Positions 29,262 through 39,590 of a stretch of DNA of 64,000 nt are shown piece by piece. Source of the DNA: Mesorhizobium sp. NZP2077. Its GTDB lineage: Bacteria; Pseudomonadota; Alphaproteobacteria; Rhizobiales; Rhizobiaceae. Position numbers and translations under genes: made by a program. The stretch's first letter is position 1. Every line of letters starts with the position of its first letter. The notes beneath the pieces are model-generated. The model saw nothing but the letters and a program-made list of their open reading frames with translations, ran no database searches and was not told where the DNA came from. Where the stretch lies: contig NZ_CP051293.1 of NCBI RefSeq assembly GCF_013170805.1, forward strand, positions 4,160,001-4,224,000. Reading direction: 5' to 3'.

Positions 29262-30994
29262 GGCACTCCATCCTGTTCTTGCTGCTGCTGTTTCACCGGA
29301 CCAAGTGATTTGATCGCCGCGTCGACGCTGTGGAATATGTGCTGCGTGCCGACCAGTTCAGCAATGCCGAACCGCGCGAGTGCCGCCTGGGCGCGCACTG
29401 ATTCCAGCCGCGCAATGGCAAAGACCGCGCCGGTCTTGCGGCAATGCTTGATGGTGTCGATCAGGGCTTGCGCGGCGGTGTAATCGATCTCGACGATGTT
29501 GCTGGCCTCCAGCACGACCAGTTTCACGGTTTCGTTGCGGGCATCGACAAGATCGCAAAGGCCGCGCTTGAAGCGGTCGGCGTTGACGAAGGACAGCGGC
29601 GCCTGGAAGGCCGCGACCAGCACGCCCGAGAGCTGCTCACCGGCACTTGGCCTACCCGGTGGCCACCAGACGGAAGTTCCCGGCACCTGTTCAAGCTCGA
29701 TCGGAAGCGTGCGGGTCGCGCTCCAGATCCCGTGCAACAGCGACAGTCCGATGCCGACCGCCACGCCGCTCTGAATGGGCAGCACGACGATCGCCGCCAT
29801 GGTGATCAGGATCAACATGAATTCGACCGGCGCCTGCCGATAGACATTGGCGAACACTTTCCAGCGCAGGATATGCTGGGCAACGAACATCAGAACGCCG
29901 GCAAGAGCGGCCTGCGGAACATTGGCGAGCAGACCGCCGCCAAAGGCACCGAGCGCCAGCACGATGGCCGCGGCAACGAGACCCGACAGTTGTGAGCGGC
30001 CGCCCGACTGGGAGACGATTGCGGTGCGCGGCGGGCTGGCATTGACGGCAAAGGCGCCGAACAGGCCGGCCGCGATGCTGCCGGCGCCGACGCCGACGAA
30101 ATCGCGATTGACGTCGGGGTCGCCTTGCTGCGGCACGAAGGACCGCGAGGTCGCCGCCGTCTGCACCATGACGACTATGGCGATCAGCAACGCCAGTGGC
30201 ACCAGCGCCTGCACATCGCTCAGGCTGGCAAACGGCAGGCCCGGTTGCGGCAGGCCGTTGGGCAGGGCGCCGAGCACTTCGACGCCGCGATCCTTGAGGC
30301 CGAACAAGGCCACCGCTGTAGTGGCGAGCACCATGCCGATCAACGCCCCGGGAATGCGGGCGCTGATCCGTTCCGAGCCGAACACGATCGCGAACACGCC
30401 AAGGCCGAGCCCGAGGCTCAAGGGATTGGTGAGATGGAGACTGCCGGCGATCTCAGTGATGCGCCGCAAGGTTTCGCCGCTCTCGGCAGGCAGCCCAAGC
30501 AGTCCGGGCATTTGTGAAACGATGATGTGGACGGCGATGCCGGCCAGAAACCCTGTCGTGACCGGCACCGACAGGAGATCGGCGATCCAGCCAAGGCGAA
30601 AGGCACCGCTCAGGGTCACGATCACCCCGACCATCAATGCCAGCATGGCCGCCAGCGCCAGATAGTGCGGCGAGCCGGATGTGGCAAGCAGCGCCAGGCT
30701 GCCGGCGAAGAGCGGTGTGATGGTCGAATCCGCGCCGGCCGAGAGGTGACGATTGGCGCCAAAGAGGGCAAACGCCACCGAACCGGCAACAAAAGCGAAG
30801 AACCCAACCTCGGGAGCAAAGCCGCCGAGCCGGGCCGTTGCCATCTGCTCGGGAATGGCGATCGCCGCCAGTGTCAGACCCGCGATCAGATCGCCATTGA
30901 GATCGCGTGGCTGCCAGCCACTCAGCGCCTGCAATGGCAGCCAACGGCTCCAATTCACGGTGCCTGCTGCTTTTCCTTGGGGAATTTGGTCCAT
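29258..30994 (-). CDS. SulP-family inorganic anion transporter with STAS domain
   Basis: The 578-residue protein has about 10-12 membrane helices (residues 25-420), including the SulP segments NGDLIAGLTLAAIAIPEQMA and LSAGADSTITPLFAG, and a cytoplasmic STAS domain (about 440-570) with LVVLEASNIVEIDYTAAQAL. SulP proteins carry sulfate, bicarbonate or dicarboxylates; the substrate here is open. It is co-transcribed with the ParB-like gene, an unusual partner, and divergent from gyrA. Confidence 0.9.
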   Translation of the reverse strand: MDQIPQGKAAGTVNWSRWLPLQALSGWQPRDLNGDLIAGLTLAAIAIPEQMATARLGGFAPEVGFFAFVAGSVAFALFGANRHLSAGADSTITPLFAGSLALLATSGSPHYLALAAMLALMVGVIVTLSGAFRLGWIADLLSVPVTTGFLAGIAVHIIVSQMPGLLGLPAESGETLRRITEIAGSLHLTNPLSLGLGLGVFAIVFGSERISARIPGALIGMVLATTAVALFGLKDRGVEVLGALPNGLPQPGLPFASLSDVQALVPLALLIAIVVMVQTAATSRSFVPQQGDPDVNRDFVGVGAGSIAAGLFGAFAVNASPPRTAIVSQSGGRSQLSGLVAAAIVLALGAFGGGLLANVPQAALAGVLMFVAQHILRWKVFANVYRQAPVEFMLILITMAAIVVLPIQSGVAVGIGLSLLHGIWSATRTLPIELEQVPGTSVWWPPGRPSAGEQLSGVLVAAFQAPLSFVNADRFKRGLCDLVDARNETVKLVVLEASNIVEIDYTAAQALIDTIKHCRKTGAVFAIARLESVRAQAALARFGIAELVGTQHIFHSVDAAIKSLGPVKQQQQEQDGVP

Positions 30995-31169
30995 TGCCGG
31001 CTTTTGCCTTGGTGGCGGCGAAAAGCGTGATGGCCATATCGTCGCAATCTGCGGTATCCTTTTGAAATTACCACCAAAAATGACACTGGAAAAGTGCCGC
31101 GAACATTGGAGTTTCGCCCGTGCTTCCTATATAAGCGGTCAGTGATTCCTGATTAGATTGTGATCCAAT

Positions 31170-33974
31170 TTGACCGACCAAAAGACACCGCGCGGCGCCG
31201 ACGGCGGCCCCACCGGCATCGAGCCGATCTCCATCATCGAGGAGATGCAGAGTTCCTATCTCTCTTACGCCATGAGCGTGATCGTCAGCCGTGCGCTGCC
31301 CGATGTGCGCGATGGCCTCAAGCCGGTGCATCGCCGCATTCTCTATGCGGCGCATGAGAGCGGCTACCACTGGAACCGCAAATATGTGAAGTCGGCGCGT
31401 CCGGTCGCCGATGTGATGGGCAAATACCATCCGCATGGCGATGCCTCGATTTATGACGCCTTGGTGCGCATGGCGCAGGACTGGTCGCTGCGCGTGCCGC
31501 TGATCGACGGGCAAGGCAATTTCGGCTCGATCGACGGCGATCCGCCGGCGGCAATGCGCTACACCGAATCGCGGCTGACCAAGGTTGCGCATGAGCTTCT
31601 GGAGGATATCGACAAGGACACCGTCGATTTCCAGGACACTTATGATGCCTCGGACACCGAACCGAAGGTCCTGCCGGCGCGCTTCCCCAATCTGCTGGTC
31701 AATGGCTCCGGCGGCATCGCCGTCGGCATGGCCACCAACATCCCACCGCACAATCTGGGCGAAGTCTGCAACGGCGCCATTGCCATCATCGACAATCCGG
31801 CGATCGACCTGCCGGCGCTGATGGAGATCATTCCGGGTCCCGATTTCCCGACCGGCGGCATCGTGCTTGGCCGTTCCGGCATCTACAGCGCCTATTCGAC
31901 CGGCCGCGGCTCGATCGTCATGCGCGGCAAGGTCAACATCGAACAGCGCGGCAATGACCGTGAATCGATCATCATCACCGAGGTTCCCTATCAGGTGAAC
32001 AAGTCGTCGATGATCGAGAAGATGGCCGAACTGGTGCGCGACAAGCGCATCGAGGGCATTTCCGACATCCGTGACGAAAGTGACCGTCAGGGTTATCGCG
32101 TCGTCATCGAGCTGAAGCGCGACGCCGTCGCCGACGTCATCCTCAACCAGCTTTACCGCTTCACGCCGCTGCAGACCTCGTTTGGCGCCAATATGGTGGC
32201 GCTGAACGGCGGCAAGCCGGAAGTGATGAACCTGACCGACATGCTGAAGGCGTTCGTCTCCTTCCGCGAGGAGGTCATTACAAGGCGGACGAAATTCCTG
32301 CTGCGCAAGGCGCGCGACCGCGCCCATGTGCTGGTGGGCCTCGCCATCGCCGTCGCCAACATCGACGAGGTCATCAAGCTGATCCGCACCGCGCCGGACC
32401 CGCAGACGGCGCGCGAGCAACTGATGGAACGGCGCTGGCCGTCCGGCGATGTCGAATCGCTGATCCTTTTGATCGACGACCCGCGCCACCGCATCAACGA
32501 GGACGGCACCTACAATCTCTCCGAGGAACAGGCGCGCGCCATCCTCGAACTGCGCCTGCAGCGCCTGACCGCGCTCGGCCGTGACGAAATCGCCGACGAG
32601 TTGAACACGATCGGCGACGAGATCAAGGACTACCTCGACATCCTGTCGTCGCGCGCGCGCGTCCAGCAGATCGTCAAGGACGAGCTCGCCGCCGTGCGCG
32701 ACGAGTTCGGCACGCCACGCCGCACCGAGCTCACCGACGGTGGCGCGGACATGGAAGACGAAGACCTGATCCAGCGCGAGGACATGGTCGTGACGGTGAG
32801 CCATTCCGGCTACATCAAGCGCGTGCCGCTGTCGCTCTACCGGGCGCAGCGCCGCGGCGGCAAGGGCCGCTCCGGCATGTCGACCAAGGAAGAGGATTTT
32901 GTCACCAGGCTGTTCGTGGCCAATACCCACACGCCGGTGCTGTTCTTCTCCTCTCGCGGCATCGTCTACAAGGAAAAGGTCTGGCGGCTGCCGATCGGCA
33001 ATCCGCAGTCACGCGGCAAGGCGCTGATCAACATGCTGCCGCTGGAGCAGGGCGAGCGCATCACCACCATCATGCCGTTGCCAGAGGACGAGACGAGTTG
33101 GGGCGAACTCGACGTGATGTTCGCCACCACGCGCGGCACCGTGCGCCGCAACAAGCTTTCCGACTTCGTCCAGGTCAACCGCAATGGCAAGATCGCCATG
33201 AAGCTGGAGGAGGAGGGCGACGAGATCCTCGGCGTCGAGACCTGCACCGACAATGACGACGTGCTTCTGACCGCCAGTTCCGGCCAGTGCATCCGCTTCT
33301 CCGTCGGCGACGTGCGCGTCTTCCAGAGCCGCAACTCGGTCGGCGTGCGCGGCATCACCATGGCCGAGACCGACCGCATCATCTCGATGTCGGTGATCGA
33401 GCATGTCGACGCGCCGCCGGCCGAACGCGCCGCCTATCTCAAGCGAGCAGCGGCCGAACGGCGGGCTGCCGCCGGCATCGCTGCCGGCGAAGAGGAAGAG
33501 ATCGCGCTGACCAATGAAGAGGTCGGCGAGGAGACGGAGCTTTCCGACGAACGCTACGAATTCCTCAAGGCACACGAGCAGTACGTGCTGACGGTGACGG
33601 AATTTGGCTACGGCAAGCGCTCGTCGTCCTATGACTTCCGCCTGACCGGACGCGGCGGGAAGGGCATTCGCGCCACCGACGTGTCGAAAGTGGCGGAGAT
33701 CGGTCGGCTGGTGGCGACCTTCCCGGTCGGCAATGACGATCAGATCATGCTGGTGTCGGACGGCGGCACGGTCATCCGGGTGCCGGTCAACGGCATCCGC
33801 TTCGCCAGCCGCGCCACCAAGGGCGTGACCATCTTCAACACGGCTGAAGGTGAGAAGGTGGTGTCGGTCGAGCGGATCTCGGAGCCGCAAGCTGACGAGG
33901 AAAGCGAAGAGATCGTCGAGAGTGGCGCTGAGTCTGCTCCGGCATCTGACACTGGTCCGGACGGCGTTGAGTAA
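31170..33974 (+). CDS. gyrA: DNA gyrase subunit A
   Basis: The 934-residue GyrA has the catalytic Tyr131 in AMRYTESRL and the breakage-reunion core, followed by the six-bladed C-terminal DNA-wrapping domain. An acidic insert near residues 755-800 ([19 protein letters not shown]) is typical of alphaproteobacteria. The quinolone region reads GDASIYD: Ala92 takes the place of E. coli Ser83. The start is TTG at 31170; an in-frame stop lies nine bases upstream, so no longer start exists, and no strong ribosome site is visible. The 175-base gap to the divergent SulP gene holds the promoter. Confidence 0.96.
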   Translation: MTDQKTPRGADGGPTGIEPISIIEEMQSSYLSYAMSVIVSRALPDVRDGLKPVHRRILYAAHESGYHWNRKYVKSARPVADVMGKYHPHGDASIYDALVRMAQDWSLRVPLIDGQGNFGSIDGDPPAAMRYTESRLTKVAHELLEDIDKDTVDFQDTYDASDTEPKVLPARFPNLLVNGSGGIAVGMATNIPPHNLGEVCNGAIAIIDNPAIDLPALMEIIPGPDFPTGGIVLGRSGIYSAYSTGRGSIVMRGKVNIEQRGNDRESIIITEVPYQVNKSSMIEKMAELVRDKRIEGISDIRDESDRQGYRVVIELKRDAVADVILNQLYRFTPLQTSFGANMVALNGGKPEVMNLTDMLKAFVSFREEVITRRTKFLLRKARDRAHVLVGLAIAVANIDEVIKLIRTAPDPQTAREQLMERRWPSGDVESLILLIDDPRHRINEDGTYNLSEEQARAILELRLQRLTALGRDEIADELNTIGDEIKDYLDILSSRARVQQIVKDELAAVRDEFGTPRRTELTDGGADMEDEDLIQREDMVVTVSHSGYIKRVPLSLYRAQRRGGKGRSGMSTKEEDFVTRLFVANTHTPVLFFSSRGIVYKEKVWRLPIGNPQSRGKALINMLPLEQGERITTIMPLPEDETSWGELDVMFATTRGTVRRNKLSDFVQVNRNGKIAMKLEEEGDEILGVETCTDNDDVLLTASSGQCIRFSVGDVRVFQSRNSVGVRGITMAETDRIISMSVIEHVDAPPAERAAYLKRAAAERRAAAGIAAGEEEEIALTNEEVGEETELSDERYEFLKAHEQYVLTVTEFGYGKRSSSYDFRLTGRGGKGIRATDVSKVAEIGRLVATFPVGNDDQIMLVSDGGTVIRVPVNGIRFASRATKGVTIFNTAEGEKVVSVERISEPQADEESEEIVESGAESAPASDTGPDGVE

Positions 33975-34001
33975 GTCCTAGACCAGGTTTTGACATAGCA
34001 A

Positions 34002-34021
34002 CGCCGGCCCTTTGGCCGGCG
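34002..34021. terminator. GC-rich hairpin between gyrA and a convergent small gene
   Basis: CGCCGGCC-CTTT-GGCCGGCG is a perfect eight-pair stem 28 bases after the gyrA stop. There is no T-run on either side, so it may be a weak or Rho-assisted terminator serving both convergent genes. Confidence 0.45.
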
Positions 34022-34043
34022 CAGCAGCAAGTTTGGACGAACT

Positions 34044-34196
34044 TTAGTAGTGACGATACGGCTTGCGGGGGCCGAAGCCTTCCAAGCGCTTGGTGGTTGC
34101 CCTGACGCGGACGCGTTGCGCCTCCTGATGCAGCCCAAATACGGTGGCGATCAGCATGGCGACGGTCATTGCGGTGGCGAGCATGTAGATCAGCAT
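34044..34196 (-). CDS. Small single-helix membrane protein, 50 residues
   Basis: Reading the minus strand, AGGAG lies nine bases before an ATG at 34196. It opens a frame MLIYMLATAMTVAMLIATVF followed by a basic tail with RVRVRATTKRLEG and FGPRKPYRHY, ending TAA at 34044. One membrane helix (residues 2-22) and a positively charged cytoplasmic tail are predicted. It is too short for usual length cut-offs and I know no function. It is convergent with gyrA and divergent from coaD. Confidence 0.72.
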   Translation of the reverse strand: MLIYMLATAMTVAMLIATVFGLHQEAQRVRVRATTKRLEGFGPRKPYRHY

Positions 34197-34390
34197 TTGC
34201 GTGTTCTCCTGCGCCTTTCAACGGATAGATGGGATTTTGGTTTCATCTTATTAAGGGGCAACCTAGTGAACGCTGCGTGAAGGCTTCGTGATCAGCGTGT
34301 TCATCTGTCGTTCATGTGCCGGAAAAGGTTCATGGCCTTGTCGCCGATCGGATTTGCCTTTGCGAGAGAGGCTCGCTAGAAGCACCTGCC

Positions 34391-34891
34391 ATGACTGAAC
34401 GCATCGCCCTCTATGCCGGCTCCTTCGACCCGCTGACCAACGGCCATCTCGATGTGCTGAAGGCGTCGCTTGCGGTTGCCGACATCGTTTATGCCGCGAT
34501 CGGCATTCATCCCGGCAAAAATCCGCTGTTCTCCTTCGAGGAGCGGGTGCAACTCATTGAAGCTGCCACGAAAGCCGAATTCGGCCGCGATGGCGCCCGC
34601 ATCAGGGTCGTTGCCTTCGATGGGCTGGTGATCGATGCCGCCAGGAAACAAGGCGCCTCGATCATGATCCGTGGCCTGCGCGACGGCACCGATCTCGATT
34701 ACGAAATGCAGATGGCCGGCATGAACGAGACCATGGCGCCTGAGCTGCAGACGGTGTTTCTGCCCGCCAGCCCTTCGGTACGCACCATTACCGCCACACT
34801 TGTGCGCCAGATAGCTTCGATGGGAGGCGACATCCGCCCCTTCGTGCCGGCCGCTGTTGCCGGCGCGCTCACCGCCAAATTCGCGAAATAG
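34391..34891 (+). CDS. coaD: Phosphopantetheine adenylyltransferase
   Basis: The 166-residue enzyme has the nucleotidyltransferase motif [16 protein letters not shown] (TxGH), [17 protein letters not shown] and [15 protein letters not shown]. It transfers AMP from ATP to 4'-phosphopantetheine in coenzyme A synthesis. The ATG at 34391 gives the family N-terminus; a 25-codon extension from 34316 is not family-like. It is followed after 18 bases by the cyclophilin genes, an order seen in other rhizobia. Confidence 0.95.
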   Translation: MTERIALYAGSFDPLTNGHLDVLKASLAVADIVYAAIGIHPGKNPLFSFEERVQLIEAATKAEFGRDGARIRVVAFDGLVIDAARKQGASIMIRGLRDGTDLDYEMQMAGMNETMAPELQTVFLPASPSVRTITATLVRQIASMGGDIRPFVPAAVAGALTAKFAK

Positions 34892-34909
34892 AAATTTCGG
34901 AGACCTTTT

Positions 34910-35497
34910 ATGCAGCTGAAAAAGCTTGCCTCGTTCCTCGTCGTGCTTGCCGGTCTCGTGACCGCATCGGTCTCGGCCTATGCGGCCGATCCGGAAAACA
35001 CCATGATCATCACGCTCAAGGATGGTGACGTCACCATCGCTTTGCGGCCCGATCTGGCGCCCAAGCATGTCGCTCAGATCAAGAAACTGGTGCGTGACCA
35101 TGCCTATGACAATGTCGCGTTCCACCGCGTCATCGACGGTTTCATGGCGCAGACTGGCGACGTCAAGTTCGGCAATATGAAGAAGGGTTTCAACGCCCAG
35201 GCCGTCGGCACCGGCGGTTCCGACCTGCCTGACCTGCCGGCCGAATTCTCGCAGACCGAGCATTACAAGCGCGGCGTGGTCGGCATGGCCCGCTCGCAGG
35301 ATCCGAACTCCGCCAACTCGCAGTTCTTCATCATGTTCGCGCCGGCGCCGCCGCTCGACGGCCAGTACACCATCGTCGGCAATGTCGTCAGCGGCATGGA
35401 TCTGGTCGACAAGATCAAGAAGGGCGACGAGGCGGACAACGGTACGGTCTCCGACCCCGACCGGATGATCAAAGTGCGCATCGCCGCAGACAAGTAA
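34910..35497 (+). CDS. Exported peptidyl-prolyl cis-trans isomerase (cyclophilin)
   Basis: The 195-residue cyclophilin has a signal peptide (about residues 1-26, ending VSAYAAD) and then the core motifs FHRVIDGFMAQTGDV, MARSQDPNSANSQFFIMF and YTIVGNVVSGMD. It should assist folding of periplasmic proteins. The next gene is a cytoplasmic version of the same core, so the pair arose by tandem duplication. Confidence 0.93.
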   Translation: MQLKKLASFLVVLAGLVTASVSAYAADPENTMIITLKDGDVTIALRPDLAPKHVAQIKKLVRDHAYDNVAFHRVIDGFMAQTGDVKFGNMKKGFNAQAVGTGGSDLPDLPAEFSQTEHYKRGVVGMARSQDPNSANSQFFIMFAPAPPLDGQYTIVGNVVSGMDLVDKIKKGDEADNGTVSDPDRMIKVRIAADK

Positions 35498-35537
35498 AAT
35501 TGTCAAATAATTCTGTTTTCTCAAAAGGATATCTAAA

Positions 35538-36050
35538 ATGGCTGAGATCAAGGACCGCGAGAACGCGCTCATCCTGGAAACGACCAAGGGCAAGGTGGTC
35601 ATCGAACTTTTCCCCGATTTGGCCCCCGGCCATGTCGCCCGCATCAAGGAACTGGCCAGGGAAGGCGCCTATGACGGCGTGGTCTTCCACCGCGTCATCG
35701 ACGGCTTCATGGCGCAGACCGGCGACGTCAAGTTCGGCAATTCGAGCAAGCCGACCTTTGCGCCTTCCCGCGCGGGCATGGGCGGCTCGGAAAAGCCTGA
35801 CCTGAAAGCCGAGTTCTCCAATGCCAACCACGGCCGCGGCACGTGCTCGATGGCCCGTTCGCAGAATCCGAACTCGGCCAATTCGCAGTTCTTCATCTGC
35901 TTCGACGATGCCGCCTTCCTCAACCGCCAGTATACGGTGTGGGGCCAGGTCATCGAAGGCATGGACAATGTCGACAAGATCAAGCGCGGCGAGCCGGTGG
36001 TCGATCCCGACAAGATCGTGTCGCTGAAGGTCGCGGCTGACGTCAAGTAA
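35538..36050 (+). CDS. Cytoplasmic peptidyl-prolyl cis-trans isomerase (cyclophilin)
   Basis: The 170-residue cyclophilin lacks a signal peptide and starts MAEIKDRENALILETTKGKV. It shares FHRVIDGFMAQTGDVKFGN with its upstream neighbour and has MARSQNPNSANSQFFICF and YTVWGQVIEGMDNVDKI. It is preceded by AAAAGGA and follows the exported copy after 40 bases. Confidence 0.94.
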   Translation: MAEIKDRENALILETTKGKVVIELFPDLAPGHVARIKELAREGAYDGVVFHRVIDGFMAQTGDVKFGNSSKPTFAPSRAGMGGSEKPDLKAEFSNANHGRGTCSMARSQNPNSANSQFFICFDDAAFLNRQYTVWGQVIEGMDNVDKIKRGEPVVDPDKIVSLKVAADVK

Positions 36051-36062
36051 GGTAGAACGACA

Positions 36063-36512
36063 ATGATGGGCGTCGTCTGGTCGCTTCTCGGCATCCTGTC
36101 CGGCGCCTTCATTGCCATTCAGGCACCGATCAATTCGCAGCTGGCGCGCGGCCTGGGTCTCCCGGTCGCGGCGGCTGCGTTTTCGTTTCTGTCGGGCGCG
36201 GTTGTGCTCGGCATCATCTCCGTGACGGTGGTGAAGCTGCAAGGCATCACGCTCGACTGGAAGGCGCCGGCGCCCTGGCTGTTCGTCGCCGGCGGCATGC
36301 TCGGCGGCTTCTATGTCACGCTCTCCACAATCCTGACGCCGCGCATCGGCGCCGCCGCGCTGATGGCGTTCCTGGTGGCCGGCCAGCTTCTGGCCGGCAT
36401 GCTCATCGACCGCATCGGCTTCCTCGGCGTCGCGGTCCGCGAAATCTCGCTCGGCCGCGTTGCCGGCGCGGTGCTGCTCTTGGCCGGAGCGCTGCTCGTC
36501 CGGCTCTACTGA
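36063..36512 (+). CDS. DMT-superfamily transporter half (DUF606/YdcZ type)
   Basis: The 149-residue protein has five hydrophobic helices and the DUF606 opening [20 protein letters not shown], then [20 protein letters not shown] and [21 protein letters not shown]. Such five-helix halves pair to make a transporter; substrate unknown. It starts 12 bases after the cyclophilin and its TGA stop overlaps the queA ATG, placing it in the same operon. Confidence 0.83.
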   Translation: MMGVVWSLLGILSGAFIAIQAPINSQLARGLGLPVAAAAFSFLSGAVVLGIISVTVVKLQGITLDWKAPAPWLFVAGGMLGGFYVTLSTILTPRIGAAALMAFLVAGQLLAGMLIDRIGFLGVAVREISLGRVAGAVLLLAGALLVRLY

Positions 36513-37600
36513 TGCGCGTCGATCTCTTTGATTTCGACCTGCCGGAGGAGCGCATCGCGCTTCGCCCGGAAGAGCCGCGCGACAGCGCCAAGATGCTCGT
36601 GGTCAAACCGGGCAAGGCGCTTGACGACCGCAGGGTTGGCGACCTGCCATCCCTGCTCAAAGCCGGCGACGTGCTGGTTTTCAACGACACCAAGGTCATT
36701 CCGGCGCAGTTGAAAGGCATCCGGCGGCGCGGCGAAGCACAGGCGCAGGTCGAAGCGACGCTGCACATGCGCGTGGCGCCGGACCGTTGGCTGGCCTTCA
36801 TGCGACCAGGCAAGCGCATCGCCGCCGGCGACCGCATCCACTTTGGCCATGACGGCAATTCCTGCTTCCTCGGCCAACTCGACGCCACGGTGATCGAGAA
36901 GGGCGAGGGCGGGGAGGCACTGCTTGGCTTCGACCTGTCGGGCCCTTTCCTCGATGAGGCGCTGCACGCGGTCGGCCATATTCCGCTGCCGCCCTATATC
37001 GCCTCGAAGCGCGACGATGACGAGCGCGACCGGGCCGATTACCAGACCATCTATGCAAGGGAGGAGGGCGCCGTTGCCGCACCCACAGCTGGTCTGCATT
37101 TTACGCCGGAGCTTTTTGCGGCTCTCGACGCCAGGGGTGTCGAGCGCCACTTCGTCACCTTGCATGTCGGCGCCGGCACGTTCCTGCCGGTCAAGGCTGA
37201 CGACACCGCCGACCACAAGATGCATGCCGAGATCGGTTCGATCAGCGAGGCAACAGCCAACGCGCTGAACGTGGCCAAGGCGAGGGGCGGGCGCATCATT
37301 GCTGTCGGCACGACCTCGCTGCGCCTGCTGGAGAGTGCGGCGCGCGAGGACGGTACGGTGCCCGCTTGGTCCGGCCCGACCGACATCTTTATCACGCCCG
37401 GCTACCGCTTCCGCACCGCCGACATGCTGATGACCAATTTCCACCTGCCGCGCTCGACCCTGTTCATGCTGGTTTCGGCCTTCAGCGGCCTCGACACGAT
37501 GCGTGCGGCCTATGCACATGCCATCGACAACCGCTACAGGTTTTACTCCTATGGGGACGCAAGCCTGCTTTTCCGAGCGGAGATGAGCGATGGACGATGA
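36512..37600 (+). CDS. queA: S-adenosylmethionine:tRNA ribosyltransferase-isomerase
   Basis: The 362-residue QueA starts [19 protein letters not shown] and has [33 protein letters not shown] and [11 protein letters not shown]. It adds the cyclopentene group from SAM to 7-aminomethyl-7-deazaguanine in tRNA, making epoxyqueuosine. The start overlaps the upstream stop (TGATG). tgt, the preceding pathway step, lies 250 bases downstream with one small gene between. Confidence 0.96.
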   Translation: MRVDLFDFDLPEERIALRPEEPRDSAKMLVVKPGKALDDRRVGDLPSLLKAGDVLVFNDTKVIPAQLKGIRRRGEAQAQVEATLHMRVAPDRWLAFMRPGKRIAAGDRIHFGHDGNSCFLGQLDATVIEKGEGGEALLGFDLSGPFLDEALHAVGHIPLPPYIASKRDDDERDRADYQTIYAREEGAVAAPTAGLHFTPELFAALDARGVERHFVTLHVGAGTFLPVKADDTADHKMHAEIGSISEATANALNVAKARGGRIIAVGTTSLRLLESAAREDGTVPAWSGPTDIFITPGYRFRTADMLMTNFHLPRSTLFMLVSAFSGLDTMRAAYAHAIDNRYRFYSYGDASLLFRAEMSDGR

Positions 37601-37859
37601 TCTGCAAACCCTTGATCGTGAAAGCCTGATTGCGGAAGTTAAAAAGCTGCGCGCCGGCATTCGTGCGCATCGCGACACGTCAGGCCATGATCTGTGCTGG
37701 CATCATCCCGATCTGTGGGATCTGCTGCCGGAGAAGACCCAGCCATCGATCGCCGTGCCGCCCTGGCCCAAATTCATGCGCGGCTGCGTGCAATACCGCC
37801 AGTCGCTCGACAATCAGGCGCTAGGCGCGCCGGTCCATGACAAGGAATTCAATGACTAA
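37590..37859 (+). CDS. Small hypothetical protein between queA and tgt
   Basis: The 89-residue protein overlaps queA by 11 bases and tgt by 8. It reads [20 protein letters not shown], a short helix pair, then [16 protein letters not shown] and [18 protein letters not shown]. The overlap with both neighbours, good codon usage and the CWHHP motif, which I associate with a small conserved rhizobial family, argue for a real gene. Function unknown. Confidence 0.72.
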   Translation: MDDDLQTLDRESLIAEVKKLRAGIRAHRDTSGHDLCWHHPDLWDLLPEKTQPSIAVPPWPKFMRGCVQYRQSLDNQALGAPVHDKEFND

Positions 37860-38982
37860 GCCGTTCAGCTTCAAGGTTCTGGCGACCGACGGCAAGGCAC
37901 GGCGCGGCGTGATCGACATGCCGCGTGGCGAAATCCGGACGCCCGCCTTCATGCCGGTCGGCACCGGCGGCACCGTCAAGGCGATGTACATGGACCAGGT
38001 GCGCGGCGTCGGCGCCGACATCATCCTGGGCAACACCTACCACCTGATGCTGCGACCCGGCGCCGAGCGTGTGGCGCGGCTCGGCGGCCTGCATGAATTC
38101 GCCCGCTGGCCGCATCCGATCCTGACCGACAGCGGCGGTTTTCAGGTGATGTCGCTGTCGAAGCTGAGGAAACTGACCGAAAAAGGCGTCACCTTCCGCT
38201 CGCATATCGACGGCGCCGCCTACGAAATGTCGCCGGAGCGCTCGATCGAGATCCAGGGCCTGCTCGATTCCGACATCCAGATGCAGCTTGACGAATGCAC
38301 GGCGCTGCCGGCCGAGCTGAAGGAGATCGAGCGCGCCATGGAACTGTCGCTGCGCTGGGCCGAGCGCTGCAAGACGGCGTTTGGCGACCAGCAGGGCAAG
38401 GCGATGTTCGGCATCGTGCAGGGCGGCGACAACGCGGCGCTCAGGGTGCGCTCGGCGCAGGCGCTGAGCGCGATGGAGCTGAAGGGCTATGCGGTCGGTG
38501 GGCTGGCCGTCGGCGAGCCGCAAGCGGTAATGCTCGAAATGCTCGAGATCACCTGTCCGGAACTGCCTGCCGACAAGCCGCGCTATCTCATGGGCGTCGG
38601 CACGCCCGACGATATCCTGAAGTCGGTGGCGCGCGGCATCGACATGTTCGACTGCGTGATGCCGACGCGGGCCGGCCGGCACGGCCTGGCCTACACCAGG
38701 CGCGGCAAGGTCAACCTGCGCAACGCTCGTCACGCCGACGATCGGCGCCCGCTGGACGAGGAAAGCGACTGCCCGGCGGCTCGGGATTATTCGCGCGCCT
38801 ATCTGCACCATCTGGTGCGTTCGCAAGAGGCGCTTGGAGCGATGCTGCTGACCTGGAACAATCTTTCGTATTATCAAAAGCTTATGCAGGACATTCGCGC
38901 TGCGATCGAGACCCAAACCTTCGAGGTGCGTGGGGCTGAGATATCAGAAGGCTGGGCGAGGGGCGACATCCCGGTGCAGTAA
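37852..38982 (+). CDS. tgt: tRNA-guanine transglycosylase
   Basis: The 376-residue Tgt has the catalytic segments [25 protein letters not shown] (first Asp), GIVQGGD and [15 protein letters not shown] (nucleophile Asp). It exchanges guanine 34 for preQ1 in GUN tRNAs. The zinc site of bacterial Tgt (CxCxxC plus His) is degraded: the region is [17 protein letters not shown], with Ser305, Cys307 and Ala310 in the cysteine positions, and the later His is Asn336. AAGGAATT precedes the ATG at 37852. Confidence 0.95.
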   Translation: MTKPFSFKVLATDGKARRGVIDMPRGEIRTPAFMPVGTGGTVKAMYMDQVRGVGADIILGNTYHLMLRPGAERVARLGGLHEFARWPHPILTDSGGFQVMSLSKLRKLTEKGVTFRSHIDGAAYEMSPERSIEIQGLLDSDIQMQLDECTALPAELKEIERAMELSLRWAERCKTAFGDQQGKAMFGIVQGGDNAALRVRSAQALSAMELKGYAVGGLAVGEPQAVMLEMLEITCPELPADKPRYLMGVGTPDDILKSVARGIDMFDCVMPTRAGRHGLAYTRRGKVNLRNARHADDRRPLDEESDCPAARDYSRAYLHHLVRSQEALGAMLLTWNNLSYYQKLMQDIRAAIETQTFEVRGAEISEGWARGDIPVQ

Positions 38983-38986
38983 GACC

Positions 38987-39400
38987 TCAAGTGCTGAGCG
39001 AGTTCGACGCGCGCAAGCTGCAGCCGGTGATCTGGAATGTGCCGTCGGGCTGCTGCTGCAGCGTATAGACCGCCTCATAATCCTTGCCGTCGGGACCGAC
39101 GATCAGCACTTGCTGGATAATCGAGCCCGGGCCTGTCTGCTCGACCTTGCCGAAAGAATAGGACTGTGGCTTGCGCACCGGCGGGTAACCATTGGTCACC
39201 ATGTTCATGAACGCGTCGACGGTCGGGAATATCTGCTTCACGTTCGGGGCAGCGAAGCTGTAGGCCTTGGCGCCGTCATTGGCGATGAGGGCCTTCAACT
39301 GACCGTCGATGACCGCCTGGCCAGCCTTGACCTCGGCATCGCCGGCAAAGGCCGAGTATGCGAGCATGACGAACGCGAATGCGAAAAAGGCGCGGCGCAT
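38987..39400 (-). CDS. DUF4864-like exported protein
   Basis: The 137-residue protein begins MRRAFFAFAFVMLAYSAFAG, a signal peptide, followed by VIDGQLKALIANDGAKAYSFA, FMNMVTNGYPPV and VLIVGPDGKDYEAVYTLQQQ, the pattern of DUF4864 (an NTF2-like fold). It ends with a late Cys (TGCSLRAS). Role unknown. GGAGACAGG precedes the ATG at 39400; the frame open to 39454 has no site. Convergent with tgt. Confidence 0.75.
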   Translation of the reverse strand: MRRAFFAFAFVMLAYSAFAGDAEVKAGQAVIDGQLKALIANDGAKAYSFAAPNVKQIFPTVDAFMNMVTNGYPPVRKPQSYSFGKVEQTGPGSIIQQVLIVGPDGKDYEAVYTLQQQPDGTFQITGCSLRASNSLST

Positions 39401-39590
39401 GACCTGTCTCCACTGACCCTCGAAGATGCCTCCGGAAAGACTGTTCCACGACACATTCTAACATACGCGTGACGGCGCTCCACGGTTTCAGCGGCCGAGA
39501 ATATTCGTCTCGCCGAGGCGGATTCCTATGCTTAAACTTCCTTTAAGGCGGGGCGCTCATCGTGAACCCGGGGGAGAGAGCGAGCAACCC

